Source: Falsihalocynthiibacter halioticoli (lineage in GTDB: Bacteria > Pseudomonadota > Alphaproteobacteria > Rhodobacterales > Rhodobacteraceae). Taken from it: 64,000 bases of DNA. Both the position numbers and the translations under genes were made by a program. Shown here piece after piece: positions 43,574 to 51,879 of this stretch; within the stretch, counting starts at the first letter, position 1, and every line of letters starts with the position of its first letter. The DNA lies in NCBI RefSeq assembly GCF_025802015.1, contig NZ_JAOYFC010000002.1, forward strand, positions 930,001-994,000, written 5' to 3'. The notes beneath the pieces were generated by a model, which was given only the letters and a program-made list of their open reading frames with translations, searched no databases and was not told the DNA's origin.

Positions 43574-44287
43574 ATGCAGCCCTATCTTCAGAAACTGGTC
43601 CTCGCTTTCCTCTTCACATTGATGGTGTTTACGACGGTACCAAAGCTTGATCTCTGGGCAACCGGATTATTCTACGTCGAAGGCGTCGGATTTCCTGCTG
43701 CGCAAAACGAGTTTGTTGTTCAACTCCGCTTTCTCATGATGCGCTTTATGCTTTTACTCCCGATTATCGCGCTCGTGATGCTGGTTGTGAACATCTGGAA
43801 GCGTGGGTTTGGCGGCATTCCGGCAATCGTTTGGGGTAAAATCCTTACGCTCTTTCTCTTGGGGCCGGGCCTGTTGGTTAATGGTATACTCAAAGAATAT
43901 TGGGGGCGTGCTCGTCCAGAGAAAACGCAGTTTTTTGGTGGTAGTGCCGAGTTCACGCCGCCTTTTCAAATAACGGATCAATGCAGCCACAACTGTTCAT
44001 TCGTTTCAGGCGAGGCGTCAGGCGCAACAGCGGTTGCGATTTCGCTGTTCGCGCTGTCTTACTGCTTCACAAATGAAATCCTCGCCAAAGCTACGCGTAT
44101 TTTTGCGATTGCATTTGCGGTTATCGCATCAAGCTTTCGCGTCATCATGGGTAGGCATTTTCTATCAGACACGATCTTCGCGATATTAATGGTCCTGTTG
44201 GTCTCTTACGCGATAAACGCGGTATTTAGTCGAATCTGGCCGCCCAAAGCTTCTGGCGCTAGCTCGGCGCGACAACACCTTTCTTAA
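43574..44287 (+). CDS. PAP2 family lipid phosphatase (LpxE-like)
   Basis: The 237-residue membrane protein has about six spans and PAP2 motifs: C1 KEYWGRARP (near residue 108), C2 CSFVSGEASGAT (SGE instead of PSGH, as in several LpxE-type proteins) and C3 SSFRVIMGRHFLSDT with Arg and His. It would dephosphorylate an isoprenyl or lipid A/phospholipid diphosphate on the outer face of the inner membrane. LpxE identity is only a possibility. The 3' end converges on and overlaps fucU by 29 bp. Confidence 0.8.
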   Translation: MQPYLQKLVLAFLFTLMVFTTVPKLDLWATGLFYVEGVGFPAAQNEFVVQLRFLMMRFMLLLPIIALVMLVVNIWKRGFGGIPAIVWGKILTLFLLGPGLLVNGILKEYWGRARPEKTQFFGGSAEFTPPFQITDQCSHNCSFVSGEASGATAVAISLFALSYCFTNEILAKATRIFAIAFAVIASSFRVIMGRHFLSDTIFAILMVLLVSYAINAVFSRIWPPKASGASSARQHLS

Positions 44288-44693
44288 GTATTAGATTCCC
44301 ATAAATCCGAAGCTCGCCCGTTTGGACGATTGCGTAAGCTTTCTTAGCTTCCTCATAAAAGGCAAACCGCTCTACAGTTTTGATCTGGGCGGGGAAGTCT
44401 GCTGTCTTGTTGATGATCTCTTGATACTCCTGAACCACAGGCGGAATCTCATCTGGCTTGCCCACAATTTGCATGGAGCGCGCTGGATCATCGACGAAAT
44501 TATCAAGCGGCATAATGCTCAATACAGCCTCGACGACATCCGGTGCCGCAACGCCATCAAGTCGCACAAGCCGATCAGTGCTGGAGTCACTTGGGAAATT
44601 GGCATCAGCGATCACAATTTCATCGCCGTGGCCCATGCTGGCCAAGATATACAACAGATCAGGCGAGAGGATCGGATTTAGATTTCTGAGCAT
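44259..44693 (-). CDS. fucU: RbsD/FucU family sugar mutarotase
   Basis: FucU interconverts the alpha and beta pyranoses of L-fucose; RbsD does this for ribose. The 144-residue protein has the His-containing SMGHGDEIVIADANFPSDS and the FucU-type end FYEEAKKAYAIVQTGELRIY. Length and the missing RbsD features point to FucU. No fucose permease is adjacent; a sugar-acid dehydratase gene lies about 450 bp away on the other strand, across hemP, which suggests a linked sugar pathway. The end overlaps the PAP2 gene by 29 bp. Confidence 0.85.
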   Translation of the reverse strand: MLRNLNPILSPDLLYILASMGHGDEIVIADANFPSDSSTDRLVRLDGVAAPDVVEAVLSIMPLDNFVDDPARSMQIVGKPDEIPPVVQEYQEIINKTADFPAQIKTVERFAFYEEAKKAYAIVQTGELRIYGNLILKKGVVAPS

Positions 44694-44754
44694 TTGCGAA
44701 CCTTTGCTATGATTAACCCTACGGTAATCAGAGCCACTCGCAAGTCCAGCAAAA

Positions 44755-44931
44755 TTACTTTGTTAGGATCAGTTTTCCCGCGCGCGTAATCCGCAAATGG
44801 TAAACCGCTCCGTCAAGAACAAGGTTAGCCTGCCCATGTGTACGCGTGAGGCTGCGAACATCGTAGGCGGGTATATCAAGCTCAACTTTGGTGGCTTCAA
44901 TGTTTTGATCAATTTCAACTCTGGCGTTCAT
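44755..44931 (-). CDS. hemP: hemin uptake protein HemP
   Basis: The 58-residue protein ends in YHLRITRAGKLILTK, the signature of HemP. HemP is a small protein associated with heme uptake and its regulation, often next to hmu genes. Here no hmu genes are adjacent. ATG 44931 is chosen because CAGGAGAA lies just upstream; ATG 44955 would add eight residues. It begins 62 bp upstream of fucU on the same strand, and diverges from the dehydratase gene. Confidence 0.85.
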   Translation of the reverse strand: MNARVEIDQNIEATKVELDIPAYDVRSLTRTHGQANLVLDGAVYHLRITRAGKLILTK

Positions 44932-45136
44932 ATCAATTCTCCTGATGCTCCTCATTTCTTAGTTTTTTAGTCAGGATTCGTCAACAGCTTTATCCCTTGC
45001 GCCTGAACCAAACATAGAAGTATGTTTTATTGGCAAAATTGAGTGGTAGTTTGCAAATTAAGGGGCTTGCAGACTCCCGCGTGATTTTAATCCAGAAAAC
45101 TGTCGGAAACGACCTCGTTCAAACGCAGGAACACGC

Positions 45137-46918
45137 ATGAAACTTCGCTCACAAAAATGGTTTGATAACCCGGAAAATCCCGGAATGACCGCCCTTTACA
45201 TCGAACGTTATCTGAACTTCGGGATCACTCGAGAAGAACTTCAATCCGGCAAGCCGATCATCGGAATTGCGCAAACCGGTAGCGATCTTTCGCCGTGTAA
45301 CCGTCATCATGTTGAGCTTGCGAAACGCGTGCGCGATGGAATTGTAAGCCAAGGCGGGATTTGCTTCGAATTTCCCGTGCACCCGATTCAGGAAACCGGG
45401 CGCCGCCCGACTGCGGCACTTGATCGCAACCTCGCCTACCTCGGACTGGTGGAGGTTCTGCACGGCTATCCACTTGATGGTGTTGTCCTGACAATCGGCT
45501 GTGACAAAACCACGCCTGCGCTTCTTATGGCCGCGGCAACGGTGAATATTCCTTCGATCGCGCTTTCAGTTGGCCCGATGCTCAACGGTTGGCACAAGGG
45601 CAATCGCGCCGGCTCCGGTACAGTGATTTGGGATGCGCGGCAGGACCTCGCCACTGGCGAGATTGATTATAAAGAATTCATGGATATCGCCTCTGCCTCT
45701 GCCCCGTCGGTTGGCTATTGCAACACCATGGGAACGGCCAGCACCATGAACTCACTCGCTGAGGCATTGGGTATGCAGCTTCCGGGTTCGGCAGCTATTC
45801 CTGCGCCTTACCGTGAGCGCGGTCAGATTTCTTATGAAACCGGCAAGCGCATTGTGGATCTCGTGCGCGATGACGTGAAGCCCAGCGATATTATGACCCG
45901 TGAAGCGTTTGAGAACGCAATTGTCGTGAACTCGGCCATCGGCGGATCAACCAACGCCCCGATCCACCTCAACGCAGTTGCGGCCCATCTTGGCATCGAG
46001 CTCACCAATGCAGACTGGCAGAAGCATGGTCATTCAACGCCACTGCTTTGTAACGTCCAGCCTGCGGGCAAATACTTGGGCGAAGACTTCCATCGCGCCG
46101 GTGGTGTTCCTGGCGTTTTCTCGGAGTTGCTTAAAGCAGGTGTCTTGCCTCACCCTGATGCACGCTCCGTTGGCGGAACAACCGTGGGCGAAGCCTATGC
46201 CAATTCCGAAGTAAGCAATCATGATGTGATCTACCCTTACGACAAACCACTCAAGCCAGCGGCTGGTTTTGTTGAGCTTTCGGGTAATCTCTTTGACAGC
46301 GCGATTATGAAAACAAGTGTAATTTCCGAGCATTTCCGTGAGCGGTATCTGTCAAACCCAGATGACATGAATGCCTTTGAAGGGCGCGCCATCGTGTTTG
46401 ACGGACCGGAGGATTACCACGACCGTCTCGACGATCCGGCGCTGAATATCGACGATAGCTGCATTCTTGTGATCCGCGGCGCGGGGCCAATCGGCCATCC
46501 AGGTGGTGCGGAAGTTGTGAACATGCAGCCGCCTACCGCGCTCATCAAGCAAGGCGTGAGTGAGCTGCCTTGCATCGGCGACGGGCGGCAATCGGGTACA
46601 TCCGGCTCGCCGTCAATCTTGAACGCGGCCCCAGAAGCGGCGGCTATGGGTGGGCTTGCTCTTGTTCAAACCGGAGACATGTTGCGCATCGACCTGAACA
46701 AAGGGTCGGCAGACATCCTAATCAGCGAAGAAGAACTCGCGACCCGTCGCTCAGACCTAGAGGCCAAGGGCGGATATCCCTACCCCGCGCACCAAACGCC
46801 GTGGCAGGAAATTCAGCGCGGCATGGTTGACCAGTTCGACAAAGGTATGGTGCTTAAACCGGCCACCAAATACCGGAACGTGGGTGACATCGACAAACTC
46901 GCCCGCGACAACCACTAA
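45137..46918 (+). CDS. IlvD/Edd family sugar-acid dehydratase (arabonate/fuconate/gluconate type)
   Basis: The 593-residue Fe-S enzyme has the three cluster cysteines of the family (SDLSPCNRHH, TIGCDKTTPALL, YCNTMGTASTMNSLAEALG) and the usual C-terminal GDGRQSGTSGSPSILN. It groups with pentonate/hexonate dehydratases rather than with dihydroxy-acid dehydratase IlvD. It would dehydrate a sugar acid to the 2-keto-3-deoxy form. Neighbours (FucU, FAH-type hydrolase, KDG-type kinase) support L-fucose or L-arabinose breakdown, but the substrate is not fixed. A bidirectional terminator follows. Confidence 0.85.
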   Translation: MKLRSQKWFDNPENPGMTALYIERYLNFGITREELQSGKPIIGIAQTGSDLSPCNRHHVELAKRVRDGIVSQGGICFEFPVHPIQETGRRPTAALDRNLAYLGLVEVLHGYPLDGVVLTIGCDKTTPALLMAAATVNIPSIALSVGPMLNGWHKGNRAGSGTVIWDARQDLATGEIDYKEFMDIASASAPSVGYCNTMGTASTMNSLAEALGMQLPGSAAIPAPYRERGQISYETGKRIVDLVRDDVKPSDIMTREAFENAIVVNSAIGGSTNAPIHLNAVAAHLGIELTNADWQKHGHSTPLLCNVQPAGKYLGEDFHRAGGVPGVFSELLKAGVLPHPDARSVGGTTVGEAYANSEVSNHDVIYPYDKPLKPAAGFVELSGNLFDSAIMKTSVISEHFRERYLSNPDDMNAFEGRAIVFDGPEDYHDRLDDPALNIDDSCILVIRGAGPIGHPGGAEVVNMQPPTALIKQGVSELPCIGDGRQSGTSGSPSILNAAPEAAAMGGLALVQTGDMLRIDLNKGSADILISEEELATRRSDLEAKGGYPYPAHQTPWQEIQRGMVDQFDKGMVLKPATKYRNVGDIDKLARDNH

Positions 46919-46920
46919 TC

Positions 46921-46960
46921 AAAAAAGAAACGCCCCCAAGAAACCTTGGGGGCGCTTTCG
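46921..46960. terminator. bidirectional terminator between convergent genes
   Basis: CGCCCCCAAG-AAAC-CTTGGGGGCG is a perfect ten-bp hairpin. On the plus strand it is followed by CTTTCGTTTT and on the minus strand by TTTCTTTTTT. It can serve both the dehydratase and the FAH hydrolase genes. Confidence 0.85.
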
Positions 46961-46962
46961 TT

Positions 46963-47799
46963 TTAGAGGCTCTCAACCGTTTGTTTCTGCGAGCCGAGGT
47001 TCTCGATACCAAGCTCAACAGTATCGCCAACTTTCAGGTATTTCGGTGGGTTCATCCCCATGCCAACACCTGGAGGCGTACCTGTACAAATCAGGTCTCC
47101 TTCTTCGAGCTTCATAAAGCTGCTCATGTAGGAAACGATTGTTTTCACATCAAAAATCATAGTGGAGGTTGTGCCGGTTTGCATCCGCTCGCCATTCACA
47201 TCAAGCCACATGTCAAGATTTTGCACTTCAAGCTCATCAAGCGTCACAAGCCATGGACCAGTCGGGCAGAAGTTCGGGAAGCTTTTACCCTTCATCCACT
47301 GGCCGCCACGGTCAATCTGCCACGAACGCTCTGAAACGTCGTTCACAACTGTAACACCGGCTACGTAGTCAAGCGCGTCTTCCGGGGCCACGCCGAAAGC
47401 AGTTTTGCCGATAACGATGCCAAGTTCGACTTCCCAATCAAGCTTGGTCATGTGATCCGCATAATAGAGCGGCGCGTTTGGGCCACAGAATGTGGACGCG
47501 GATTTGTTAAAAAGGATGGGTTCTTCCGGAACAGGCAACCCAGATTCTTTTGCGTGATCTGTATAGTTCAAGCCAACGCAGTAGATGTTCTTTGGCTGAC
47601 TGATCGGGGTTCCGATACGCTGGTCACCTTCGTAAAGCGGGAACTCAGCCAGATCGAGACCTTTCAGCGTATCGGCAACACCTTCAAGTGTTTGCGGACC
47701 AAAATCCTTCACCACAGACGATACATCGCGCGCTTTGCCGTCCGCATCCAATACACATGGTTTCTCCGATCCTTCGGTGCCCATTCTTAGCAGTTTCAT
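46963..47799 (-). CDS. fumarylacetoacetate hydrolase family protein (2,4-diketo-3-deoxy acid hydrolase-like)
   Basis: The 278-residue protein has the FAH fold with metal ligands in YCVGLNYTDHAKESG, DWEVELGIVIGKTA and VVNDVSERSWQ, and LICTGTPPGVGMGM near the end. Members of this group split 2,4-diketo-3-deoxy-L-fuconate or cleave ureidoglycolate and similar acids. Placed next to a sugar-acid dehydratase and fucU, the first reaction (giving pyruvate and lactate or glycolate) is the best guess. It is divergent from the FCD regulator gene. Confidence 0.8.
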   Translation of the reverse strand: MKLLRMGTEGSEKPCVLDADGKARDVSSVVKDFGPQTLEGVADTLKGLDLAEFPLYEGDQRIGTPISQPKNIYCVGLNYTDHAKESGLPVPEEPILFNKSASTFCGPNAPLYYADHMTKLDWEVELGIVIGKTAFGVAPEDALDYVAGVTVVNDVSERSWQIDRGGQWMKGKSFPNFCPTGPWLVTLDELEVQNLDMWLDVNGERMQTGTTSTMIFDVKTIVSYMSSFMKLEEGDLICTGTPPGVGMGMNPPKYLKVGDTVELGIENLGSQKQTVESL

Positions 47800-47846
47800 G
47801 CAAATTCCCTCTTAACTGTTATCTTCATTTCCCCTACCGAATCCTA

Positions 47847-47875
47847 TTGCGGCTCGGCGCTCGGCCATCTAATAT
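47847..47875 (+). promoter_or_regulatory. candidate sigma-70 promoter of the GntR-kinase operon
   Basis: TTGCGG (47847-47852) and TAATAT (47870-47875) are spaced by 17 bp and lie about 35 bp before the GntR start. The flanks CTAA/TTAG around the -10 box (47869-47880) are near-palindromic and could be part of an operator. Confidence 0.4.
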
Positions 47876-47908
47876 GTTAGTCTGCGAGAAGTCACAAGCC
47901 TGGATGTT

Positions 47909-48580
47909 ATGGACAACCACCGAACAGCCTCCGTTACCGAAACGATCTATGATGCGCTTTATCGGCAAATCATTGAGTTGGAACTCAAGCCCGGACACAA
48001 AATGTCCGAAGCGGAGATCGCGCGCCAATATGATGTGAGCCGTCAGCCGGTTCGAGATGCCTTTTATCGACTGTCCAAGCAAGGTCTCCTGCTGGTACGG
48101 CCACAGCGCGCAACCGTCGTCACGCATATCTCGGTCAGCGACATCAAGAGCGTGCAGTTCATTCGAACCGCGCTTGAGAAAGAAACCGTTCGCGCCGCTG
48201 CTGCGAAGATTGATGATATTCAAGCTGATCTATTGGAACTTATGATCACGCGGCAGGTTCAGGCGCTCTCGCGTAAGAACCTCAGCGAATTCTATCAGTG
48301 GGATGAAAACTTCCACGCGCGCATATGTGAAATCGCAGAGCGCCCAGAAGTCTGGGACCTTATCACCGATGTCAAAGCACAGGCCGACCGCATCCGTTTT
48401 CTTAGCCTGAACTTCGATGCCGGAGACGCCCTCACCGACCACAACGAAATCGTAACGGCCCTACGCGCGCATGACGGTGAAGCTGCTGCGGCGGTGATCA
48501 CCAATCATCTAACACGAACAGAATCCTCCCTCCCCCGCATCCTCGCAGAGCACGCGAGTTACTTTAAGGATATCACCTGA
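47909..48580 (+). CDS. GntR family transcriptional regulator, FCD (FadR-type) subfamily
   Basis: The 223-residue protein has an N-terminal winged helix (VTETIYDALYRQIIELELKPG and SEAEIARQYDVSRQPVRDAF) and a C-terminal FCD ligand domain with metal-binding positions (ELMITRQVQ, WDENFHARICE, DHNEIVTALRAHD). FCD regulators usually sense sugar acids or other small carboxylates. It is in one operon with the KDG-type kinase 2 bp downstream and diverges from the FAH hydrolase gene, so it probably controls this sugar-acid pathway. Confidence 0.85.
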   Translation: MDNHRTASVTETIYDALYRQIIELELKPGHKMSEAEIARQYDVSRQPVRDAFYRLSKQGLLLVRPQRATVVTHISVSDIKSVQFIRTALEKETVRAAAAKIDDIQADLLELMITRQVQALSRKNLSEFYQWDENFHARICEIAERPEVWDLITDVKAQADRIRFLSLNFDAGDALTDHNEIVTALRAHDGEAAAAVITNHLTRTESSLPRILAEHASYFKDIT

Positions 48581-48582
48581 AC

Positions 48583-49491
48583 ATGACGAACAAGACTTTC
48601 CTTTCTATTGGCGAAGCAATGATCGAAATGGCCGTTGTCGGCCCAGACACCTATCGCCGCGGGTTTGCCGGAGACACGTTCAACACAGCTTGGTACCTCG
48701 CCAAACTTCTCCCTACTGACTGGGGTGTGAAGTATTTCTCGGGTCTTGGTGTAGATGCGGCCAGCAATGAGATGCGCGAATTTGCCAAGTCTTCGGGGAT
48801 CGATATGTCGCCCGCACGCGAGGTCGCGGAGAAGACAGTCGGCCTTTACATGATCCACCTTGACGGCGGCGAACGTAGCTTTTCCTACTGGCGTTCGGAT
48901 TCCGCGGCTCGGCAAATGGCAGGCGATGTGGATTACATGACTGAGAGATTCATGGAAGCGGATGTATTGTTCTTCTCAGGCATTTCTCTTGCTGTTGTGC
49001 TGCCTGAACACCGCGCGGCATTCCTTGAAGCAATTGGTAAAGCGCGCGCTGCTGGAAAAACGACAATCTTCGACCCGAACCAGCGCCTGCGCCTTTGGAA
49101 AGACCAAACAGAGATGTCAGACGCCATTTCGGATGCGGCGAAGGTTTCGGAGATCATCCTTCCGTCCTTTGACGAAGAGCAGCAGTTCTATGGTGATACT
49201 TCGCCGGAGGCGACAATCGAGCGCTATTTCGCCGCTGGTGTGAACACTGTGATCGTCAAAAATGGGCCGGGTCTTGTAACAGCGCAAACCAAGGGCGAAG
49301 CACCGATTACCGTGCAGCCGAACATTGTTGAAAACGTCGTAGACACAACTGCCGCCGGAGACAGCTTCAATGCGGGTTTCTGCGCCGCGCTCCTTCAAGG
49401 TGCAGATCTTGCGAGCGCGATTACCAGCGGCGCAGAGCTTGCGGGAAAAGTTGTCACAAGCCACGGCGCATTGGTAAACGACGCCGTTTAA
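48583..49491 (+). CDS. kdgK: PfkB-family sugar kinase, 2-dehydro-3-deoxygluconokinase-like (KdgK)
   Basis: The 302-residue protein is a ribokinase-fold kinase: FLSIGEAMIEMAVVG at the start, FDPNQRLRLWKD in the middle and the C-terminal PfkB motif VDTTAAGDSFNAGFCAALL with the catalytic Asp. Best fit is KdgK, which phosphorylates 2-keto-3-deoxygluconate to KDPG. This would tie the neighbouring dehydratase to an Entner-Doudoroff-like route. It is read with the FCD regulator gene and ends in a terminator. Confidence 0.8.
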   Translation: MTNKTFLSIGEAMIEMAVVGPDTYRRGFAGDTFNTAWYLAKLLPTDWGVKYFSGLGVDAASNEMREFAKSSGIDMSPAREVAEKTVGLYMIHLDGGERSFSYWRSDSAARQMAGDVDYMTERFMEADVLFFSGISLAVVLPEHRAAFLEAIGKARAAGKTTIFDPNQRLRLWKDQTEMSDAISDAAKVSEIILPSFDEEQQFYGDTSPEATIERYFAAGVNTVIVKNGPGLVTAQTKGEAPITVQPNIVENVVDTTAAGDSFNAGFCAALLQGADLASAITSGAELAGKVVTSHGALVNDAV

Positions 49492-49494
49492 ACG

Positions 49495-49526
49495 AAAACG
49501 GGGGCAAAACTGCCCCCGTTCTTTGT
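49495..49526. terminator. bidirectional terminator after the kinase gene
   Basis: AACGGGGGCA-AAAC-TGCCCCCGTT forms a perfect ten-bp hairpin followed by CTTTGTG on the plus strand and by TTTCGTTT on the minus strand. It separates the kinase gene from the convergent Gfo/Idh gene. Confidence 0.8.
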
Positions 49527-49541
49527 GTCGTTTCTAGGGTC

Positions 49542-50711
49542 TTAGGCCAGCTTGACCCAAGCCGCGTTACGCGCCGACGAGCGCACGCAAGCGTCAATGA
49601 ATTGCACGCCTTTAAGACCATCCTGAACAGTTGGATAGACAACCTCAGCTGGCACATCTTTCCCTTCACGGCGCGCCTGAATCGCTTCGGCCGCTTCGGA
49701 ATAGATCGTTGCAAAGCCTTCAAGATACCCTTCAGGATGCCCAGGAGGTATGCGGCTCACACGGCCAGCGGCCTCACCCGAACCCGCACCGCCGCGCGTA
49801 ATCAAACGCTTCGGCTCACCGAATGGAGTGTACCAGAGATAGTTCGGGTCTTCCTGACACCATTCGAGGCCACCCTTCTCACCGTAGATGCGCAACCGCA
49901 GGCCATTCTCATTGCCGACAGCAACTTGGCTGCACCAAAGTGTGCCGCGCGCTCCACCTTCGTAACGCATCATCACATGAGCGTTGTCATCGACCAATCG
50001 ACCGGGAACAAACGCTTGAAGATCCGCCGAAAGTGTATCTACCTCGAGGTCGGAAACGAAGCTGGCAAGGTTGAACGCATGCGTGCCAATATCACCAGTT
50101 GAACCACCCGCGCCGGATTTCTCCGGGTCAGTACGCCATGCGGCTTGCTTGTTGTCGGCGTCCGCCTCTTCGGCAAGCCAATCTTGAACATACTCAACCT
50201 GCACCAAACGGAGTTTGCCAAGTTCGCCATTCGCGATCATCTCACGCGCTTGGCGGATCATCGGATAACCCGTGTAGTTGTGCGTCAGGATAAAGAGCGC
50301 ATCCGAAGACTCCGCCGCCTTCACCAATTTTTTGGCGTCCGGCAATGTCGAAGTCAGAGGCTTGTCACAGATCACGTGAATGCCGCGCTTTAGAAACTCG
50401 CGCGCTGCATCAAGGTGAACGTGGTTTGGCGTTACGATTGCCACAGCCTCGATCCCGTTTTTCAATCGGGCCTCGCGGATCGCCATTTCCTTATAGCTGG
50501 AGTAGATACGATCCTCCGCCAGCCCAAGCGCACGACCGGACTCCAGAGCGCGTTCAGGCGTGCTGGAAAGTGCACCTGCGATCAATTCAAACTTGCCATC
50601 AATGCGCGATGCGATCCGGTGAACACCACCGATAAAGGCGTCTTTGCCTCCGCCGACCATACCCAAGCGGATTGGTCCGGACAGGGCTTCGTTGCGTCCT
50701 GTAATCGCCAT
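49542..50711 (-). CDS. Gfo/Idh/MocA family oxidoreductase
   Basis: The 389-residue protein has the N-terminal Rossmann domain (IRLGMVGGGKDAFIGGVHRI), the EKP-like CDKPLTSTLPDAKKL and the GFO_IDH_MocA_C domain with the catalytic Asp/His in STGDIGTHAFNLASF. It would oxidise or reduce a sugar, sugar acid or inositol with NAD(P). It is read with the TIM-barrel gene just upstream (2 bp apart) and divergent from the LacI-CUT1 cluster, sharing operators of the same type. Similar pairs carry out 3-keto-glycoside chemistry in other bacteria; substrate not known. Confidence 0.85.
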   Translation of the reverse strand: MAITGRNEALSGPIRLGMVGGGKDAFIGGVHRIASRIDGKFELIAGALSSTPERALESGRALGLAEDRIYSSYKEMAIREARLKNGIEAVAIVTPNHVHLDAAREFLKRGIHVICDKPLTSTLPDAKKLVKAAESSDALFILTHNYTGYPMIRQAREMIANGELGKLRLVQVEYVQDWLAEEADADNKQAAWRTDPEKSGAGGSTGDIGTHAFNLASFVSDLEVDTLSADLQAFVPGRLVDDNAHVMMRYEGGARGTLWCSQVAVGNENGLRLRIYGEKGGLEWCQEDPNYLWYTPFGEPKRLITRGGAGSGEAAGRVSRIPPGHPEGYLEGFATIYSEAAEAIQARREGKDVPAEVVYPTVQDGLKGVQFIDACVRSSARNAAWVKLA

Positions 50712-50713
50712 GA

Positions 50714-51772
50714 TTAAACCTCCAGACCAAGCATTTTGCGGTTGGCAACCTCATCGGTTCCGCCATCGGCAAAGTCATCAAATGCGCGCTCGGTTACGCG
50801 AATAATGTGGTCTTTGACGAACTGCGCGCCTTCGCGTGCACCGTCTTCTGGGTGTTTCAGCGCACATTCCCACTCGACAACAGCCCAGCCATCAAAATCA
50901 TTTGCGGCCATCTTCGAGAACACCGCTCCGAAATCAACCTGACCATCGCCAAGACTGCGGAAACGGCCTGCGCGATCGACCCAGCTTTGATAACCACTGT
51001 AAACGCCTTGGCGTCCGGTTGGGTTAAACTCGGCATCCTTGACATGGAACATTTTGATCCGGTCTTTGTAGATGTCGATATTGTCGAGATAATCAAGGCA
51101 CTGAAGCACATAGTGGCTTGGATCATAGAGCATGTTACAGCGGGCGTGATTGTTTACGCGCTCAAGGAACATCTCAAATGTAACGCCATCATGCAGGTCT
51201 TCGCCTGGGTGGATTTCATAGCAAACGTCAACGCCGCATTCATCAGCATGATCAAGAATCGGCTTCCAACGCTTTGCCAACTCATCAAATGCTGTTTCAA
51301 CGAGCCCTGCTGGACGCTGTGGCCAAGGGTAAACATATGGCCATGCGAGCGCACCAGAGAAGGTTGCATGTGCATCGATTCCAAGGTTCTTACTCGCGGA
51401 AAGCGCCATTTTAACCTGCTCGACCGCCCATTCCTGACGCGCCTTTGGGTTGCCTTGAACGTGTGGTGCTGCAAAGCCATCGAATGACGTATCGTATGCG
51501 GGGTGAACTGCAACGAGCTGTCCTTGAAGGTGTGTCGAAAGTTCGGTGATCTCTACGCCGTTCTCACGGGCTTCGCCAGCAAGCGTGTCACAGTAATCTT
51601 TTGAAGTTGCGGCTTTTTCCAGATCAATGAAGCGCGCATCCCAGCTCGGAAGCTGAACGCCTTTGTAGCCACAATCTGCTGCCCATTTTGTGATTGCAGA
51701 CCAGGAATTGAACGGAGCGTCGTCTCCTGCGAACTGCGCGAGGAAAAGGCCGGGGCCCTTTAATGTTTTCAT
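50714..51772 (-). CDS. sugar phosphate isomerase/epimerase family TIM barrel
   Basis: The 352-residue protein is a xylose-isomerase-like TIM barrel. Metal-ligand segments CYEIHPGEDLHDG, LYDPSHYVLQ, MFHVKDAEFNP and AVVEWECALKH are all present. It could isomerise, epimerise or cleave a keto-sugar. ATG 51772 (MKTLKGPGLFLAQF) has GGGAGGG 5 nt upstream; the frame also has an upstream start at 51793. It leads the two-gene unit with the 389-residue Gfo/Idh protein, under two LacI-type operators. Confidence 0.83.
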   Translation of the reverse strand: MKTLKGPGLFLAQFAGDDAPFNSWSAITKWAADCGYKGVQLPSWDARFIDLEKAATSKDYCDTLAGEARENGVEITELSTHLQGQLVAVHPAYDTSFDGFAAPHVQGNPKARQEWAVEQVKMALSASKNLGIDAHATFSGALAWPYVYPWPQRPAGLVETAFDELAKRWKPILDHADECGVDVCYEIHPGEDLHDGVTFEMFLERVNNHARCNMLYDPSHYVLQCLDYLDNIDIYKDRIKMFHVKDAEFNPTGRQGVYSGYQSWVDRAGRFRSLGDGQVDFGAVFSKMAANDFDGWAVVEWECALKHPEDGAREGAQFVKDHIIRVTERAFDDFADGGTDEVANRKMLGLEV

Positions 51773-51828
51773 GAATCCCTCCCAGAATCTCAATTAGGGC
51801 GAGAAACAATACGCGCCCGAGAGGCACC

Positions 51829-51840
51829 GTAATCGATTAC
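51829..51840. promoter_or_regulatory. LacI-type operator, site 1 (TIM-barrel/Gfo unit)
   Basis: GTAATCGATTAC is a perfect palindrome, extended by A on one side, and equals the core of the two sites before the CUT1 binding-protein gene. It overlaps the likely -10 region of the minus-strand unit. Confidence 0.75.
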
Positions 51841-51860
51841 AAATGCAGAAATCAAGCAAT

Positions 51861-51872
51861 GTAAACGGTTAC
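51861..51872. promoter_or_regulatory. LacI-type operator, site 2 (TIM-barrel/Gfo unit)
   Basis: GTAAACGGTTAC matches the pattern GTAA-n-CG-n-TTAC, with flanking T and T. Its centre is 32 bp from site 1, close to three helical turns, so two dimers would bind on the same face. It may also include the -35 hexamer TTTACA of the minus-strand promoter. Confidence 0.65.
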
Positions 51873-51879
51873 TGTCTCA

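Noticed and set aside
43408..43650. An 80-codon plus-strand frame upstream of the PAP2 start
   Set aside because: It overlaps the PAP2 gene in another frame, has no ribosome-binding site and no recognisable features.
47869..47880. CTAATATGTTAG as an FCD-regulator operator
   Set aside because: The core TAATAT fits a -10 box with a 17-bp spaced -35, and the palindrome is imperfect; kept only as a side note.
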